In this document: piece by piece, positions 51,042 to 59,552 of the stretch | How the letters are laid out: each line of letters opens with the position of its first letter | How positions within the stretch are numbered: the first letter of the stretch is position 1 | Origin: Mucilaginibacter celer | GTDB taxonomy: Bacteria > Bacteroidota > Bacteroidia > Sphingobacteriales > Sphingobacteriaceae | Direction: 5' to 3' | Assembly: GCF_003576455.2 (NCBI RefSeq) | Contig: NZ_CP032869.1 | Span: 5,642,001 to 5,706,000 of the forward strand | DNA length: 64,000 bases | The notes under the pieces: model-generated | Databases searched by the model: none | What the model saw: the letters and a program-made list of their open reading frames with translations, nothing else | Told to the model about the DNA's origin: nothing | Position numbers and translations under genes: made by a program

Positions 51042-51617
51042 TTAATTCCAGTTTTTTTGCAGGCAGGCACGCAGGTTAATTTTTGCCCGGTGAATAATAA
51101 CCCAAAAGTTGGCCTGCGTAACGTGCAACTCGGTACATATCGTTTCGGTTGCGGCATCATCAATATGTTTCATCGTAAACACCGACTTCCAAAGCTCCGG
51201 CAGTTTTTTAAGGCACAATTGCAAAATGGCGTTCAGCTCTTTTTTAAGCAGCGGATCGTGCTCGTCCATTGCCGCTATAGGCTGTGGGGCGTACTCGGCT
51301 TTCCAGTGGCCATTGTCTTCCTCAAAAAACGCGTCCTGCTCCTGCGCAGCTTTATTAGCCGATGCGATGGCCAGCCCCGACGATTTTTTGCGATAAACGT
51401 CAATAATCTTATTTTTAAGTATAGCGGTAAGCCACGTTCGTTCGGTGCTTTTGCCTTCAAAGCGATCGGCGCGTTCAAGAGCGGCCAAAAGGGTTTCCTG
51501 TACCAAATCCTTAGCGGTATCCTCATCATTAATACGCACAATGGCATACATATACAGGTAATCGGCATAGTTGGCAACCCATTTATGCGGGTTTAATACA
51601 TTACTTTCGGTTGTCAT
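51042..51617 (-). CDS. ECF-type RNA polymerase sigma factor
   Basis: 191 residues. Region 2 (YADYLYMYAIVRINDEDTAKDLVQETLLAAL, WLTAILKNKIIDVYRKK) and region 4 (CLKKLPELWKSVFTMKHIDDAATETICTELHVTQANFWVIIHRAKINLRACL) fit the sigma-70-like group with a C-terminal HIRAKxxLRxCL motif. Encoded with the small zinc anti-sigma protein downstream. Divergent from the DUF1223 gene at 51867; the 249-bp intergenic region probably contains its autoregulated promoter. Confidence 0.93.
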   Translation of the reverse strand: MTTESNVLNPHKWVANYADYLYMYAIVRINDEDTAKDLVQETLLAALERADRFEGKSTERTWLTAILKNKIIDVYRKKSSGLAIASANKAAQEQDAFFEEDNGHWKAEYAPQPIAAMDEHDPLLKKELNAILQLCLKKLPELWKSVFTMKHIDDAATETICTELHVTQANFWVIIHRAKINLRACLQKNWN

Positions 51618-51866
51618 GAATTGCAGTATACTAAAACAATTACCCCCTTAGTCGGGCGCGGGGAATATTCCTTACAAAAAAATATAAATTTATCCGCCGC
51701 AAAAAACCAACCCCGAACTTAATCACTAAATTACATTTTGCAACTTGATAATGAATGCTTTATACCGATATTTATATCGTTTATTCCAAATAAAAAAATT
51801 TATTGTAAGGTTTCGTCCCTAAACCCGACAAAGCGATAAAAACGTATATCATTTAATACCGAAACA

Positions 51867-52703
51867 ATGGAAAGGGTAAAAATATCATCAATTATGCCGT
51901 TTTTAATAGGCATTGCAGTTGTTGCTGTGGCTTTTATAAACTGCACAAGTGCCGCTAAAAATAGTGCAGGTAAGACGACCAGCATTGAGGGCAAGGGTTT
52001 TGCGGTAGTAGAATTGTTCACTTCCGAAGGCTGTTCGAGCTGCCCGCCAGCTGATGAGCTGGTAGCTAAGGTTGAAAAAGAGGTTGACGATAAACCTGTT
52101 TATATTTTGGCCTACCATGTTGATTACTGGGACCGCCTGGGCTGGAAGGATTCATTTAGCGATGCTGCTTACACTAAAAGGCAAAACCAATATGCCGGCT
52201 GGTTAAACCTGTCGCAAATTTATACCCCTCAAATTGTGGTTAACGGCAAAACCGAATTTGTGGGCTCGCAGGAAGGTGCTTTACGCAATGCCATTAAAAA
52301 CGGCCTACAGGGCAGCAACGTTGTTAAACTAAAGATCAGCGCGCAGCGTGCAACAAGCGGCGCAGCTACCATTCAGTATAGCGTTGAGGGAAGTACTAAT
52401 AATTCGGGTAAAGCTGTATTGCTGGCGCTTGTGCAAAAACAGGCCGTAAGCAAGGTAAAAGCCGGCGAGAATGGCGGGCGCACACTTGCCCATTCGCAAA
52501 TTGTTCGCGAAATACAAAACGTTCCGTTAAAAAATTATGGCAGCACCAATATAGCCTTGCCTGCCGGGTTTGATGCAAACGGATATGAAGTGATAGGCTT
52601 TATACAGGATAACGATAACGGCGGCATTTTGGCTGCGGCAAAAAGCGGCTTTAACGTAACTGCCACCACCGAAAATACCATCGGCACAAAAAGCACAAAA
52701 TAG
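51867..52703 (+). CDS. DUF1223-family lipoprotein
   Basis: 278 residues. Hydrophobic signal with a possible lipobox (IAVVAVAFINC). Thioredoxin-fold-like DUF1223 domain with CxxC: VVELFTSEGCSSCPPADELV (about 49-68), VYILAYHVDYWDRLGWKDSFSD, SQIYTPQIVVNGKTEFVGS. The family is secreted and of unknown activity, with redox-like CxxC. It faces the sigma/anti-sigma genes across a divergent promoter and precedes a cytochrome b/molybdoenzyme pair by 38 bp, so a regulon linking them to redox stress is possible. Confidence 0.85.
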   Translation: MERVKISSIMPFLIGIAVVAVAFINCTSAAKNSAGKTTSIEGKGFAVVELFTSEGCSSCPPADELVAKVEKEVDDKPVYILAYHVDYWDRLGWKDSFSDAAYTKRQNQYAGWLNLSQIYTPQIVVNGKTEFVGSQEGALRNAIKNGLQGSNVVKLKISAQRATSGAATIQYSVEGSTNNSGKAVLLALVQKQAVSKVKAGENGGRTLAHSQIVREIQNVPLKNYGSTNIALPAGFDANGYEVIGFIQDNDNGGILAAAKSGFNVTATTENTIGTKSTK

Positions 52704-52741
52704 GCACAAACTATTGACCGCAAAACCACAACGTATAATAA

Positions 52742-53449
52742 ATGAAGGTAATTAAAGAAAAGCATCCGCTGTTAATGCGCTGGACGCATTGGGTAAATTT
52801 TCCCATCCTCACTATCATGATCTGGAGTGGGCTACTTATTTACTGGGCTAATGATACTTATACCTTCAGCCTTTTTGGGGTAACCTTTATCCGGTTTTTT
52901 CCGCAAGGCTTTTATGATGCCCTCCACATCCCCAAACGCCTGGCCGAGGGTATGGCCTTTCATTTTTTGTTTATGTGGTTTTTTGCGCTGAATGGCTTTT
53001 TATATGTGGCTTATACCATTATATCGGGCCAGTGGCGCGAATTGTTGCCCAACCGGCATTCGTTTAAAGAAGCCTGGCAGGTGGTATTGCATGATCTGCA
53101 CATCCGCAAAATGGCACCTCCTCAAAATAAATACAATGCCGCCCAGCGCATAGCCTATACGGCTATTATTGTTATGGGCTTTGGCTCATTGATAACAGGG
53201 CTGGCCATTTATAAGCCGGTACAGTTTAATTACCTCGTATGGCTTTGCGGCGGATATCACCTGGCCCGCATCTGGCATTTTGTGTTAACCATAGGTTATG
53301 TGCTGTTTTTTTTGGTGCATGTTGTACAGGTGGTACTTGCGGGCTGGAACAATTTCAGGTCGGTAATTTCGGGGTTTGAGGTGATTGACGAAAAACCGCA
53401 GCCTGTTATCCAAATTGAAAACGATGAAACTAACGAAAAGGCTGAATAA
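52742..53449 (+). CDS. cytochrome b561-type membrane subunit
   Basis: 235 residues with four transmembrane segments (PLLMRWTHWVNFPILTIMIWSGLLIYW; FHFLFMWFFALNGFLYVAYTI; AYTAIIVMGFGSLITGLAIY; LARIWHFVLTIGYVLFFLVHVVQVVLA). Histidines in TM1 (H16 in RWTHW) and in the last helices (HLARIWH, LVHVVQ) would ligate two b hemes. It overlaps the following molybdopterin enzyme gene by 26 bp, so it is most likely its electron donor or acceptor in the inner membrane, like MsrQ/MsrP or thiosulfate-reductase cytochrome subunits. Confidence 0.88.
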   Translation: MKVIKEKHPLLMRWTHWVNFPILTIMIWSGLLIYWANDTYTFSLFGVTFIRFFPQGFYDALHIPKRLAEGMAFHFLFMWFFALNGFLYVAYTIISGQWRELLPNRHSFKEAWQVVLHDLHIRKMAPPQNKYNAAQRIAYTAIIVMGFGSLITGLAIYKPVQFNYLVWLCGGYHLARIWHFVLTIGYVLFFLVHVVQVVLAGWNNFRSVISGFEVIDEKPQPVIQIENDETNEKAE

Positions 53450-54233
53450 AGTTTTCAGTAAAAAGAAGGCTCCTAAAAAAGAGCTTACCGTTGAGCAGAA
53501 GATCAGCAGGCGTAATTTTATTTCGTTTGGCAGCTTCCTGGCATTAGGAAGCGCGGCTTACGGTGGCTGGCGGTGGCTGTATACCTCACCGCTTGAAAAA
53601 AAGGGAATAACCGCCCAGGCCCATGCACCATTGCGCGCAGTACTCAACACCAACGAAAAAATTGTACGCGGGCTATACAGTAATCAAAATTTGGTAAAAA
53701 CCTATCCAAAAGGAATGGCGGCCAAAACAGTACGCCATAACAGCGATATAGGTTCGGCCGGATTGGTTGACGTGGAGGCCTGGAAACTGGTGGTTAAAAA
53801 AAGCAACGGAGAAATGTTGAGTATCGGTATAGACGAAATTATGAAGCTGCCCAAAACCGAGATTATTTACGATTTTAAGTGTGTGGAAGGCTGGGACCAG
53901 ATCTCGCACTGGGGTGGTGTAAAATTCAGCGATTTTATAGCACATTTTAAGCTGGATGCCGAAACAGCTTTTGAGTACGTAGGCATGGAAACGCCTGATA
54001 AAAAATACTATGTTGGCGTAGATATGCCCAGCGCCATGCACCCCCAAACCTTATTGGCTTACGAGGTGAACGAAAAGCCGCTGCCACCAAAACATGGGGC
54101 GCCTTTAAGGCTTATTATTCCGGTTAAATACGGGATAAAAAACCTGAAACGGATAGGCAGCATCAATTTTAGCAACACCCGTCCGCGTGATTATTGGGCC
54201 GAGCAGGGGTATGATTATTATGCAGGGTTGTAG
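53424..54233 (+). CDS. molybdopterin-dependent oxidoreductase (sulfite-oxidase/YedY-like) with Tat signal
   Basis: 269 residues from the ATG at 53424 (an earlier in-frame GTG-type start at 53385 would overlap the cytochrome by 65 bp). Twin-arginine motif SRRNFIS at 29-30 followed by a hydrophobic segment, indicating Tat export with a folded cofactor. Oxidoreductase molybdopterin-binding domain with C153 in FKCVEGW as the expected Mo ligand, and the C-terminal block RPRDYWAEQGYDYYAGL. Substrate unknown; it resembles YedY/MsrP-like enzymes or related sulfite oxidases. Partner cytochrome b is encoded upstream. Confidence 0.87.
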   Translation: MKLTKRLNKVFSKKKAPKKELTVEQKISRRNFISFGSFLALGSAAYGGWRWLYTSPLEKKGITAQAHAPLRAVLNTNEKIVRGLYSNQNLVKTYPKGMAAKTVRHNSDIGSAGLVDVEAWKLVVKKSNGEMLSIGIDEIMKLPKTEIIYDFKCVEGWDQISHWGGVKFSDFIAHFKLDAETAFEYVGMETPDKKYYVGVDMPSAMHPQTLLAYEVNEKPLPPKHGAPLRLIIPVKYGIKNLKRIGSINFSNTRPRDYWAEQGYDYYAGL

Positions 54234-54288
54234 AAGAAACAGCGTGGCTAACACAGCTTTTTAAATAGAAAAGCTAAACAAGAAAAGA

Positions 54289-54414
54289 TCAATAAGCAGA
54301 TTGATAGTGGCATTGCATAACGGTATGTCCGGCAGGTCGCGCTTCTGCCGCGCAGGCATAAAGAAAAGATGCCGCTAAAATAGCTATCAGATATTTAATC
54401 ATCGTTTGGTTCAT
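54289..54414 (-). CDS. short lipoprotein-like peptide
   Basis: 41 residues on the minus strand from the ATG at 54414, preceded by GGAG at good distance (GGAGAAAAGATG). Signal-like hydrophobic core IKYLIAILAASFLYAC with a lipobox-type YAC, then AAEARPAGHTVMQCHYQSAY. A later ATG at 54402 is an alternative. A terminator lies beyond its 5' side at 54449-54490, between it and the convergent-oriented gene region; it is also consistent with an entericidin-like small lipoprotein, which I do not claim. The remaining stretch 54234-54507 shows nothing else. Confidence 0.5.
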   Translation of the reverse strand: MNQTMIKYLIAILAASFLYACAAEARPAGHTVMQCHYQSAY

Positions 54415-54448
54415 CTTTTCTCCGTTCATGTCATTTATAACTATAAAG

Positions 54449-54490
54449 CAAAAAAGGCCTGCATATTGTTTTAATAGCAGGCCTTTTTTG
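54449..54490 (-). terminator. intrinsic terminator after sugar-phosphate isomerase gene
   Basis: AAAAAAGGCCTGC pairs with GCAGGCCTTTTTT; the T-run on the minus strand follows the stem. It lies 18 bp beyond the stop of the isomerase-like gene (54508) and just upstream of the small lipoprotein gene on the same strand, so it isolates the two. Confidence 0.8.
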
Positions 54491-54507
54491 TATTTGTAAA
54501 AGCAATT

Positions 54508-55392
54508 TTACACCAGGTTCTTTTTGATGTAGCCAATGCTCTGGCTGATGCTTGCAAACGGATCGCCTGGGCAGATATCCTGCTCAACAAAGAAGTATTT
54601 CAGGCCCGATTTTTTGGCCTGGGTAAAAATCTTTTTAAAGTCGATAACACCATTGCCTACCTCGGTAAAGCGTTTTTCTGGACTTTTGTCCATGTCCTTT
54701 ACGTGCCACAGCGGGAAACGGCCCGGATGCTTGTCGATCAATGCAATCGGATCCTGGTTAGCTTTGGTAACCCAGTACAGGTCCATTTCCATTTTTACCA
54801 GGCTTTTATCGGTGCTGTCTAACAAAATCTCGTAAGGGTATTTGCCGTTTTCCTGTATAAATTCAAAATCGTGGTTATGATAACAAAGCTGGATGCCTGC
54901 TTCCTTACAGGTTTCGCCGGCTATGTCAAGCATATTGGCTATGTTTTTATAGTGATCAAGATTGCCGCGTTCTGATTGCGACAGGTAGGCACATACCATG
55001 TATTGTACGCCTGCTTCGGCAGCATCATCAACGGCTTTTTTCCAATCGTTAAGGATGGTACCTTTTTGCTGCTCTCCGTTAACCAACTCCTCGCCCAAAC
55101 GGTAGTGAGCACTTGGCATAATGAGGCCATTCTGCTTTAAAACGTTCGAAAAATCTTTGGCACTCATGCCGTAAAATAACTCGGTGCCGGTATAGGTTGC
55201 ACCTTCTACCGATGTAAAGCCTGTTTTTGCAACTTTAGCTAATGCCGCCACCGGATCGGCAGCCATGGCATCGCGTACGGTATATAATTGAAGGCCTATA
55301 TATTTTTTATCATAAGCAAACAATTTGGGTGCTGCCAGCAAACCTGCCGAAAGTAGCGCCGATGTTTTCAAGAATGAGCGTCTGGTAGTCAT
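54508..55392 (-). CDS. sugar phosphate isomerase/epimerase-like protein (Tat-exported)
   Basis: 294 residues. Twin-arginine signal (TTRRSFLKTSALLSAGLLAAP) ending near FA-YDKK. TIM-barrel AP-endonuclease-2/xylose-isomerase-like domain: IGLQLYTVRDAM, YHNHDFEF, MEMDLYWVTKANQDP, HVKDMD and FFVEQD provide the metal-binding His/Glu/Asp positions. Such periplasmic isomerase-like proteins in Bacteroidota are usually linked to carbohydrate processing; substrate unknown. Downstream of it is a terminator. Confidence 0.9.
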   Translation of the reverse strand: MTTRRSFLKTSALLSAGLLAAPKLFAYDKKYIGLQLYTVRDAMAADPVAALAKVAKTGFTSVEGATYTGTELFYGMSAKDFSNVLKQNGLIMPSAHYRLGEELVNGEQQKGTILNDWKKAVDDAAEAGVQYMVCAYLSQSERGNLDHYKNIANMLDIAGETCKEAGIQLCYHNHDFEFIQENGKYPYEILLDSTDKSLVKMEMDLYWVTKANQDPIALIDKHPGRFPLWHVKDMDKSPEKRFTEVGNGVIDFKKIFTQAKKSGLKYFFVEQDICPGDPFASISQSIGYIKKNLV

Positions 55393-55487
55393 TGGTTTAT
55401 TTTTTAATGATTGGTTGTGTAAATATAACGCATTAAAAATGCCAATTCAAAGACTGAAATTTTATTGAAAGGTTTAAGCGGCAATCA

Positions 55488-55590
55488 TAGTGATTGGAGG
55501 TTGGAGATTAGAGGTTAGTTGGGGTTTAGTGTAAATAAGAAGTAGTGATTGGTGGTTGGAGATTAGAGGTTGGTTGGGGTTTAGTGTAAA
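55488..55590. repeat. two 48-bp direct repeats (55-bp period)
   Basis: TAGTGATTGGAGGTTGGAG... (55488-55535) is repeated at 55543-55590 with two to three changes (GGAGG to GGTGG, GTTAG to GTTGG); both end GGGGTTTAGTGTAAA. Simple tandem duplication between the isomerase and def genes. Within the gap 55393-55644 I see only this and a terminator. Confidence 0.8.
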
Positions 55591-55592
55591 GT

Positions 55593-55625
55593 AAAAAGGT
55601 CATCCGTGCTCCGAATGACCTTTTT
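55593..55625 (-). terminator. terminator downstream of def
   Basis: AAAAAGGTCAT pairs with ATGACCTTTTT; with U-runs on both strands it could act bidirectionally. It is 20 bp beyond the def stop on the minus strand. Confidence 0.8.
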
Positions 55626-55644
55626 ATTTAGTTTTTAAAACTAT

Positions 55645-56217
55645 CTATCTTCCTTTTTTAACATTGGGAAACTTCATCCTGTAATCAACATCAACCATTC
55701 CCTTCGAGATATCGTTCAATTTTTTTTCAATCAGGCGTTTGCGCAGCGGGCTTAATTTATCAGTAAACAGCTTACCTTCAATATGATCGTACTCGTGTTG
55801 AATAACGCGGGCAGCCATCCCTTTAAAGGTTTCTTCGTGATGTTTCCAGTTTTCGTCGTAGTATGACATACGCACAACCGGCTTACGGTAAACATCCTCG
55901 CGGATATCGGGGATGCTCAGGCAGCCTTCATTAAAACCCCATTCCTCGCCGGTTTCTTCAAGGATGGTGGCGTTGATAAATGCCTTTTTAAAATCTTTAA
56001 GTTCCGGCTCGTCATCATCAAAAGGCGTGGCATCCACCACAAACAAACGCATGGACATCCCTACCTGCGGCGCGGCCAAACCCACACCACGCGCAGAATA
56101 CATGGTTTCAAACATGTTTTCAACCAGCTCTTTTATATGCGGATATTCGTCGGGCTCAATGGCTGTAGCCTTTTTTCTTAATACAGGATCACCGTAGGCT
56201 ATGATAGGGTATTTCAT
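55645..56217 (-). CDS. def: peptide deformylase
   Basis: 190 residues. Removes the N-formyl group from nascent proteins. The three motifs are complete: GVGLAAPQVG (44-53), EGCLSIP (97-103, C99 metal ligand) and HEYDH (141-145, two His ligands and catalytic Glu). TATTTTTG (minus strand, 56222-56229) lies 4 nt upstream of the ATG, suggesting a leaderless transcript. It follows the M16 peptidase gene on the same strand but has its own promoter. Confidence 0.97.
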   Translation of the reverse strand: MKYPIIAYGDPVLRKKATAIEPDEYPHIKELVENMFETMYSARGVGLAAPQVGMSMRLFVVDATPFDDDEPELKDFKKAFINATILEETGEEWGFNEGCLSIPDIREDVYRKPVVRMSYYDENWKHHEETFKGMAARVIQHEYDHIEGKLFTDKLSPLRKRLIEKKLNDISKGMVDVDYRMKFPNVKKGR

Positions 56218-56221
56218 CTTA

Positions 56222-56229
56222 CAAAAATA
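56222..56229 (-). promoter_or_regulatory. -7 element four bases before def start
   Basis: TATTTTTG on the minus strand fits TAnnTTTG; only TAAG separates it from the def ATG at 56217. Confidence 0.5.
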
Positions 56230-56234
56230 AAGGA

Positions 56235-57467
56235 TTATTGCTTAGGCTCAAACAACAAAGTGGTTAAGCTGGCCGTATCAAAAATTTCATTGCTTATCTC
56301 TAACAATTGTTCGGCGGTTACTGCATTTATCTTTTCAAAAATCTCATCAAGCGTATCAACCTGGTTAAAATCAATCATGCTTTTGGCCATAGCTATGATC
56401 ACGCTCATGCGGTTTTCTTCGGCCAGGGCTATTTGGCCTATAAATTTTTGGCGGGCCTGGTGCAATTGCAGGCTGCCCAATTTTTGGTCGCGCAGTTTCT
56501 TTAACTCCCTGTGGATCAGCTTGGATGCCTTAGCCGCCTTTTCGGTATCGGTACCAAAGTAGATGGAAAAAATGCCGGTGTCGGTTAAAGGCGTATAGTT
56601 TGATTCGACGGTGTAGGCAATGCCATGTTTTTCCCTCACTTCAAGGTTAAGCCTGCTGCTCATGCCTATACCGCCCAACAGGTTGTTAAGCAGCAGCAAA
56701 CCCCATTTATTGCGGTGCGATGAGCCATAAGCCTGCCCGCCAATAATGCAATGCGTTTGCGAAATGGGTTTATTAACTACATGAATGCCGCCCGGTGTTG
56801 TACCCGGCATTAGCCTGTTTTTTTGCGGCTGATGATAAGCCACCGCGCCAAAATATTTTTCGGATAAGGTCACCAGTTTTTTAAAATCGTAATTACCGTG
56901 AACGGCAAAAATCATCTCGCCGGTATTATAATTGGCTTTAATAAAATTGTTTATATCAGTGCTATTAAGCCTGCCAACGGTTTCGGGTGTGCCTAAAATG
57001 TTTTGCCCTATGGGGTGACCTTTAAACAGCAGTTCTTCAAAATCGTCCTGAATGGCCTCTTCGGGTTGATCGAGGTAAGAAGCTATCTCGTCCAAAATCA
57101 CGCCGCGTTCCTTTTCCTGCTCGTCTTCGGGGAAGGTGGAATGGAATAAAATATCCTCAAACAGATCCATCGTACGCTCCAGGTGTTGGTTTAGCAGCGA
57201 GGCGTGGATACAGGTATATTCTTTGGTGGTATAAGCGTTTAAATCGGCACCTACCAGCTCAAGCCGGTTCAGAATCTGGCTGGTGTTACGGCGTTCGGTT
57301 TCTTTAAACAGCAGGTGCTCAATAAAATGAGCGAGCCCCTCCTGGCCCGGCAACTCATCGCGCGAGCCGGCATTTACAATAAAGCAGCAATGGGTAATTG
57401 CCGAAGGCCAATGTTTATAAAGTATACGGATGCCATTGGGCAAGGTAAAAAGTTGATAATCTGTCAT
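56235..57467 (-). CDS. M16-family zinc metallopeptidase
   Basis: 410 residues. Inverted zinc motif HxxEH as H47-F-I-E50-H51 (GLAHFIEHLLFK) in the active N-terminal domain, with further glutamate in PEEAIQDDFEELLFKG. The C-terminal half is the inactive partner domain (GIHVVNKPISQTHCIIGGQAYG...). Pitrilysin/processing-peptidase-like enzyme, probably envelope or cytosolic protein turnover; no signal peptide is evident. The -7 element TATCTTTG lies 7 nt upstream of the ATG. Confidence 0.93.
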   Translation of the reverse strand: MTDYQLFTLPNGIRILYKHWPSAITHCCFIVNAGSRDELPGQEGLAHFIEHLLFKETERRNTSQILNRLELVGADLNAYTTKEYTCIHASLLNQHLERTMDLFEDILFHSTFPEDEQEKERGVILDEIASYLDQPEEAIQDDFEELLFKGHPIGQNILGTPETVGRLNSTDINNFIKANYNTGEMIFAVHGNYDFKKLVTLSEKYFGAVAYHQPQKNRLMPGTTPGGIHVVNKPISQTHCIIGGQAYGSSHRNKWGLLLLNNLLGGIGMSSRLNLEVREKHGIAYTVESNYTPLTDTGIFSIYFGTDTEKAAKASKLIHRELKKLRDQKLGSLQLHQARQKFIGQIALAEENRMSVIIAMAKSMIDFNQVDTLDEIFEKINAVTAEQLLEISNEIFDTASLTTLLFEPKQ

Positions 57468-57474
57468 CAGGCTG

Positions 57475-57482
57475 CAAAGATA
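57475..57482 (-). promoter_or_regulatory. -7 element upstream of M16 peptidase
   Basis: TATCTTTG on the minus strand fits TAnnTTTG; seven bases separate it from the ATG at 57467, the same spacing as seen for mfd. Confidence 0.5.
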
Positions 57483-57622
57483 AGCTTATCTGTCACAATT
57501 ATTTTTCATGTTATTGTAAGTGATTTATAGTATTTTAGGCGTTTAAAACCAACTTCCGCAACGGTTAATATTGAAATATTACCGCGCGGGATGCCGTTTT
57601 TAACTTAAACTGACCCCATCAA

Positions 57623-58162
57623 ATGAAAAAACAGATTGCAGACCTCGGGTTTGAAACCCTTATAACCGCCAGCCAGATTGAAGACCGCGTAAAAGCTATT
57701 GGCGCACAAATAAGCGAAGATTTTAAAGATACCGTTCCGGTTATCGTTGGCGTACTTAACGGCAGCTTTATTTTTATAGCCGACCTGATAAAACAGGTTA
57801 CCATTCCCTGCGAAATTAACTTCACCAAATTGGCATCATACTACGGCGGTACCACCAGTACCCTCAAAATACGCGAGGATATCGACCTTACCGTAGATAT
57901 TAAAGGCCGCGATGTATTGATTATTGAAGATATTGTTGATACCGGCAACACAGCCCATTACCTGATAGAAAAACTAAAGTTAAGAGAGCCGGCTTCGTTA
58001 AGAATGTGTTCATTACTGCTTAAACCCGCCGCCCTGCAAAAAAAGATTGAAGAGCTTAAATATATAGGCTTCGAAATTGAAAACGAATTTGTGGTGGGAT
58101 ACGGCCTGGATTATAAAGAAATGGGCCGAAACCTGGCTGATATTTATAAAAAGGTAAATTAA
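57623..58162 (+). CDS. hpt: hypoxanthine phosphoribosyltransferase
   Basis: 179 residues. Type I phosphoribosyltransferase fold with PRPP-binding motif (VLIIEDIVDTGNTA), N-terminal VPVIVGVLNGSFIFIADL and YYGGTTS flexible loop. Salvages hypoxanthine (and guanine) to IMP/GMP. It is preceded by a 155-bp gap containing a possible promoter but no recognisable purine riboswitch. Confidence 0.96.
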   Translation: MKKQIADLGFETLITASQIEDRVKAIGAQISEDFKDTVPVIVGVLNGSFIFIADLIKQVTIPCEINFTKLASYYGGTTSTLKIREDIDLTVDIKGRDVLIIEDIVDTGNTAHYLIEKLKLREPASLRMCSLLLKPAALQKKIEELKYIGFEIENEFVVGYGLDYKEMGRNLADIYKKVN

Positions 58163-58275
58163 ACTACCTGGTTATAAACAACATAAAAAATCTGTTTTTA
58201 GAGCAAACCAATCGTCGGGCGAAACTTTTTTAATACCCAATTAAAACAAAAGGTATTTAGGGTGGTTTTGGGTGT

Positions 58276-58776
58276 ATGAAACATACATCTTTACTTTTAG
58301 CAGGCTGTGTTGCAGCATCTTTTTTGTTTTCATCGTGCGATAAGGAATCGGCGGCTGTATCGAGTGTAAATATTACGGTAACCAACGGCATAACCGGCAC
58401 AGGATCGGCAGGGGCCACCGTTAAACTATATGATGATCCGAACAAAGCCAATACCGGCGAGGCACCGGCTTATACGTTAACTACCGATGCGTCAGGAAAA
58501 ATTACCAGCCAGGTTGATTACATCGGCGGTTACTATGTAGTTGCCGAAAAAGGTACCCAGAAAAGCTATTACAACGGCCTCATCCCAATAGGTATTTTTA
58601 AAAGCCAGAGCGAAATTGACAGCAGCCCGAAACAAACGCCCGTAGCCACCGTTGGCTCGGTGAAGTTTAAGGATACCAATGCTGATGGGATTATCAATGA
58701 TTCGGATAAAACGGTAGCGCCTACGCTTTATCTCGAATCTGATCAAACAGCTTTGTTTAATATCGCAGTATATTAA
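58276..58776 (+). CDS. lipoprotein with Ig-like/carboxypeptidase-like domain
   Basis: 166 residues. Lipobox FSSC (ASFLFSSC) after a short signal peptide. The mature part repeats short beta strands with a SSVNITVTNGITGTGSAGATVKLYDDP start, similar to surface-exposed carboxypeptidase regulatory-like domains, and the tail FKDTNADGIINDSDKT is a dockerin/EF-hand-like D-rich loop. No homologue function recognised. A terminator follows at 58799. Confidence 0.72.
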   Translation: MKHTSLLLAGCVAASFLFSSCDKESAAVSSVNITVTNGITGTGSAGATVKLYDDPNKANTGEAPAYTLTTDASGKITSQVDYIGGYYVVAEKGTQKSYYNGLIPIGIFKSQSEIDSSPKQTPVATVGSVKFKDTNADGIINDSDKTVAPTLYLESDQTALFNIAVY

Positions 58777-58798
58777 TTCCCGTTTAAAAACAATATTT

Positions 58799-58832
58799 AA
58801 AAGCTGCCGGTGTAAGCCGGTGGCTTTTTTTA
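58799..58832 (+). terminator. intrinsic terminator after lipoprotein gene
   Basis: GCTGCCGG and GCCGGTGGC-type arms (imperfect, internal mismatch) close a short loop and are followed by T7, 23 bp after the stop. Confidence 0.65.
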
Positions 58833-58910
58833 TGAGCAGGCATAGTAAGTTAAAATTTTATTAATCAATGGCAATGTATATGTTGTCAGGCAAGTTTCAC
58901 GTCCTCCCCG

Positions 58911-58932
58911 GTTGGCGTGTCTTCACGCCAAC
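58911..58932. repeat. REP hairpin upstream of RAYT
   Basis: GTTGGCGTG-TCTT-CACGCCAAC, perfect 9-bp stem; first of five hairpins around the REP-associated transposase. Confidence 0.85.
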
Positions 58933-59012
58933 ATGCTTTTGTCGCGCTCAGTTTAACACTACGTGTTTAGTAAAACAGATTAAACAACATAAATTCTTGT
59001 TATGTTTAATTA

Positions 59013-59533
59013 ATGGATTTAGATGAGGTTACTTCTACACGGCAACTATTAACAACTGGATTCCTTTACTTGAAACAGACGAGTTTAAGCGTATTGTTTT
59101 GGATAGCCTGATCTTTCTTGTTAAACAAAAAAAGCTTGAGGTTTATGGTTTTGTGATTATGCCAAACCATATTCATGTGATCTGGTCGGGATCTAAAATG
59201 AATGGAAAGGAGAAGCCCTTTGCCAGTTTTACGAAGTTTACCGGGCACCGTTTTTTAAGTGAATTGCGAAAAACCGATGAGGGTTTGCTGGCCCGGTTCA
59301 AAACGGATTTGCTGAACAGAAATTACCTGTTTTCGCAAACCAATGCCCTCGCCAAAAAAATTCATGATCGAAAAATGCTGGAGCAAAAGCTGGATTATAT
59401 TCACCTTAATCCATTGCAACCGCATTGGAATTTAGTAAGCGATCCGAACGATTATTATTTTTCATCGTGTTCGTTTTATGAACAGGAGGATAAGAAATTT
59501 GATTGGTTAACGCATTATATGGATGCCATTTAG
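59013..59533 (+). pseudogene. REP-associated tyrosine transposase (RAYT), frameshifted near its N-terminus
   Basis: The continuous frame to 59533 shows the Y1/HUH transposase family: HxH in VIMPNHIHVIW, catalytic Tyr in KLDYIHLNPLQ, and the RAYT-type N-terminal text GYFYTATINNWIPLL. That N-terminal text is preceded in frame by TGA (59024-59026), while the ATG at 59013 (MDLDE) is in another frame; inserting one base between 59024 and 59027 would join MDLDE to GYFYTATINNW. A single-base deletion is therefore the simplest explanation, unless frameshifting is used. A TTG at 59099 is a start that omits the N-terminal ~28 residues. REP hairpins of one family flank it. Confidence 0.82.
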
Positions 59534-59552
59534 CCGCTTGATTTGCATGGAT

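Noticed and set aside
57468-57622. Purine riboswitch before hpt
   Set aside because: The leader has no three-way-junction pattern with conserved loops; only AT-rich spacer is seen.
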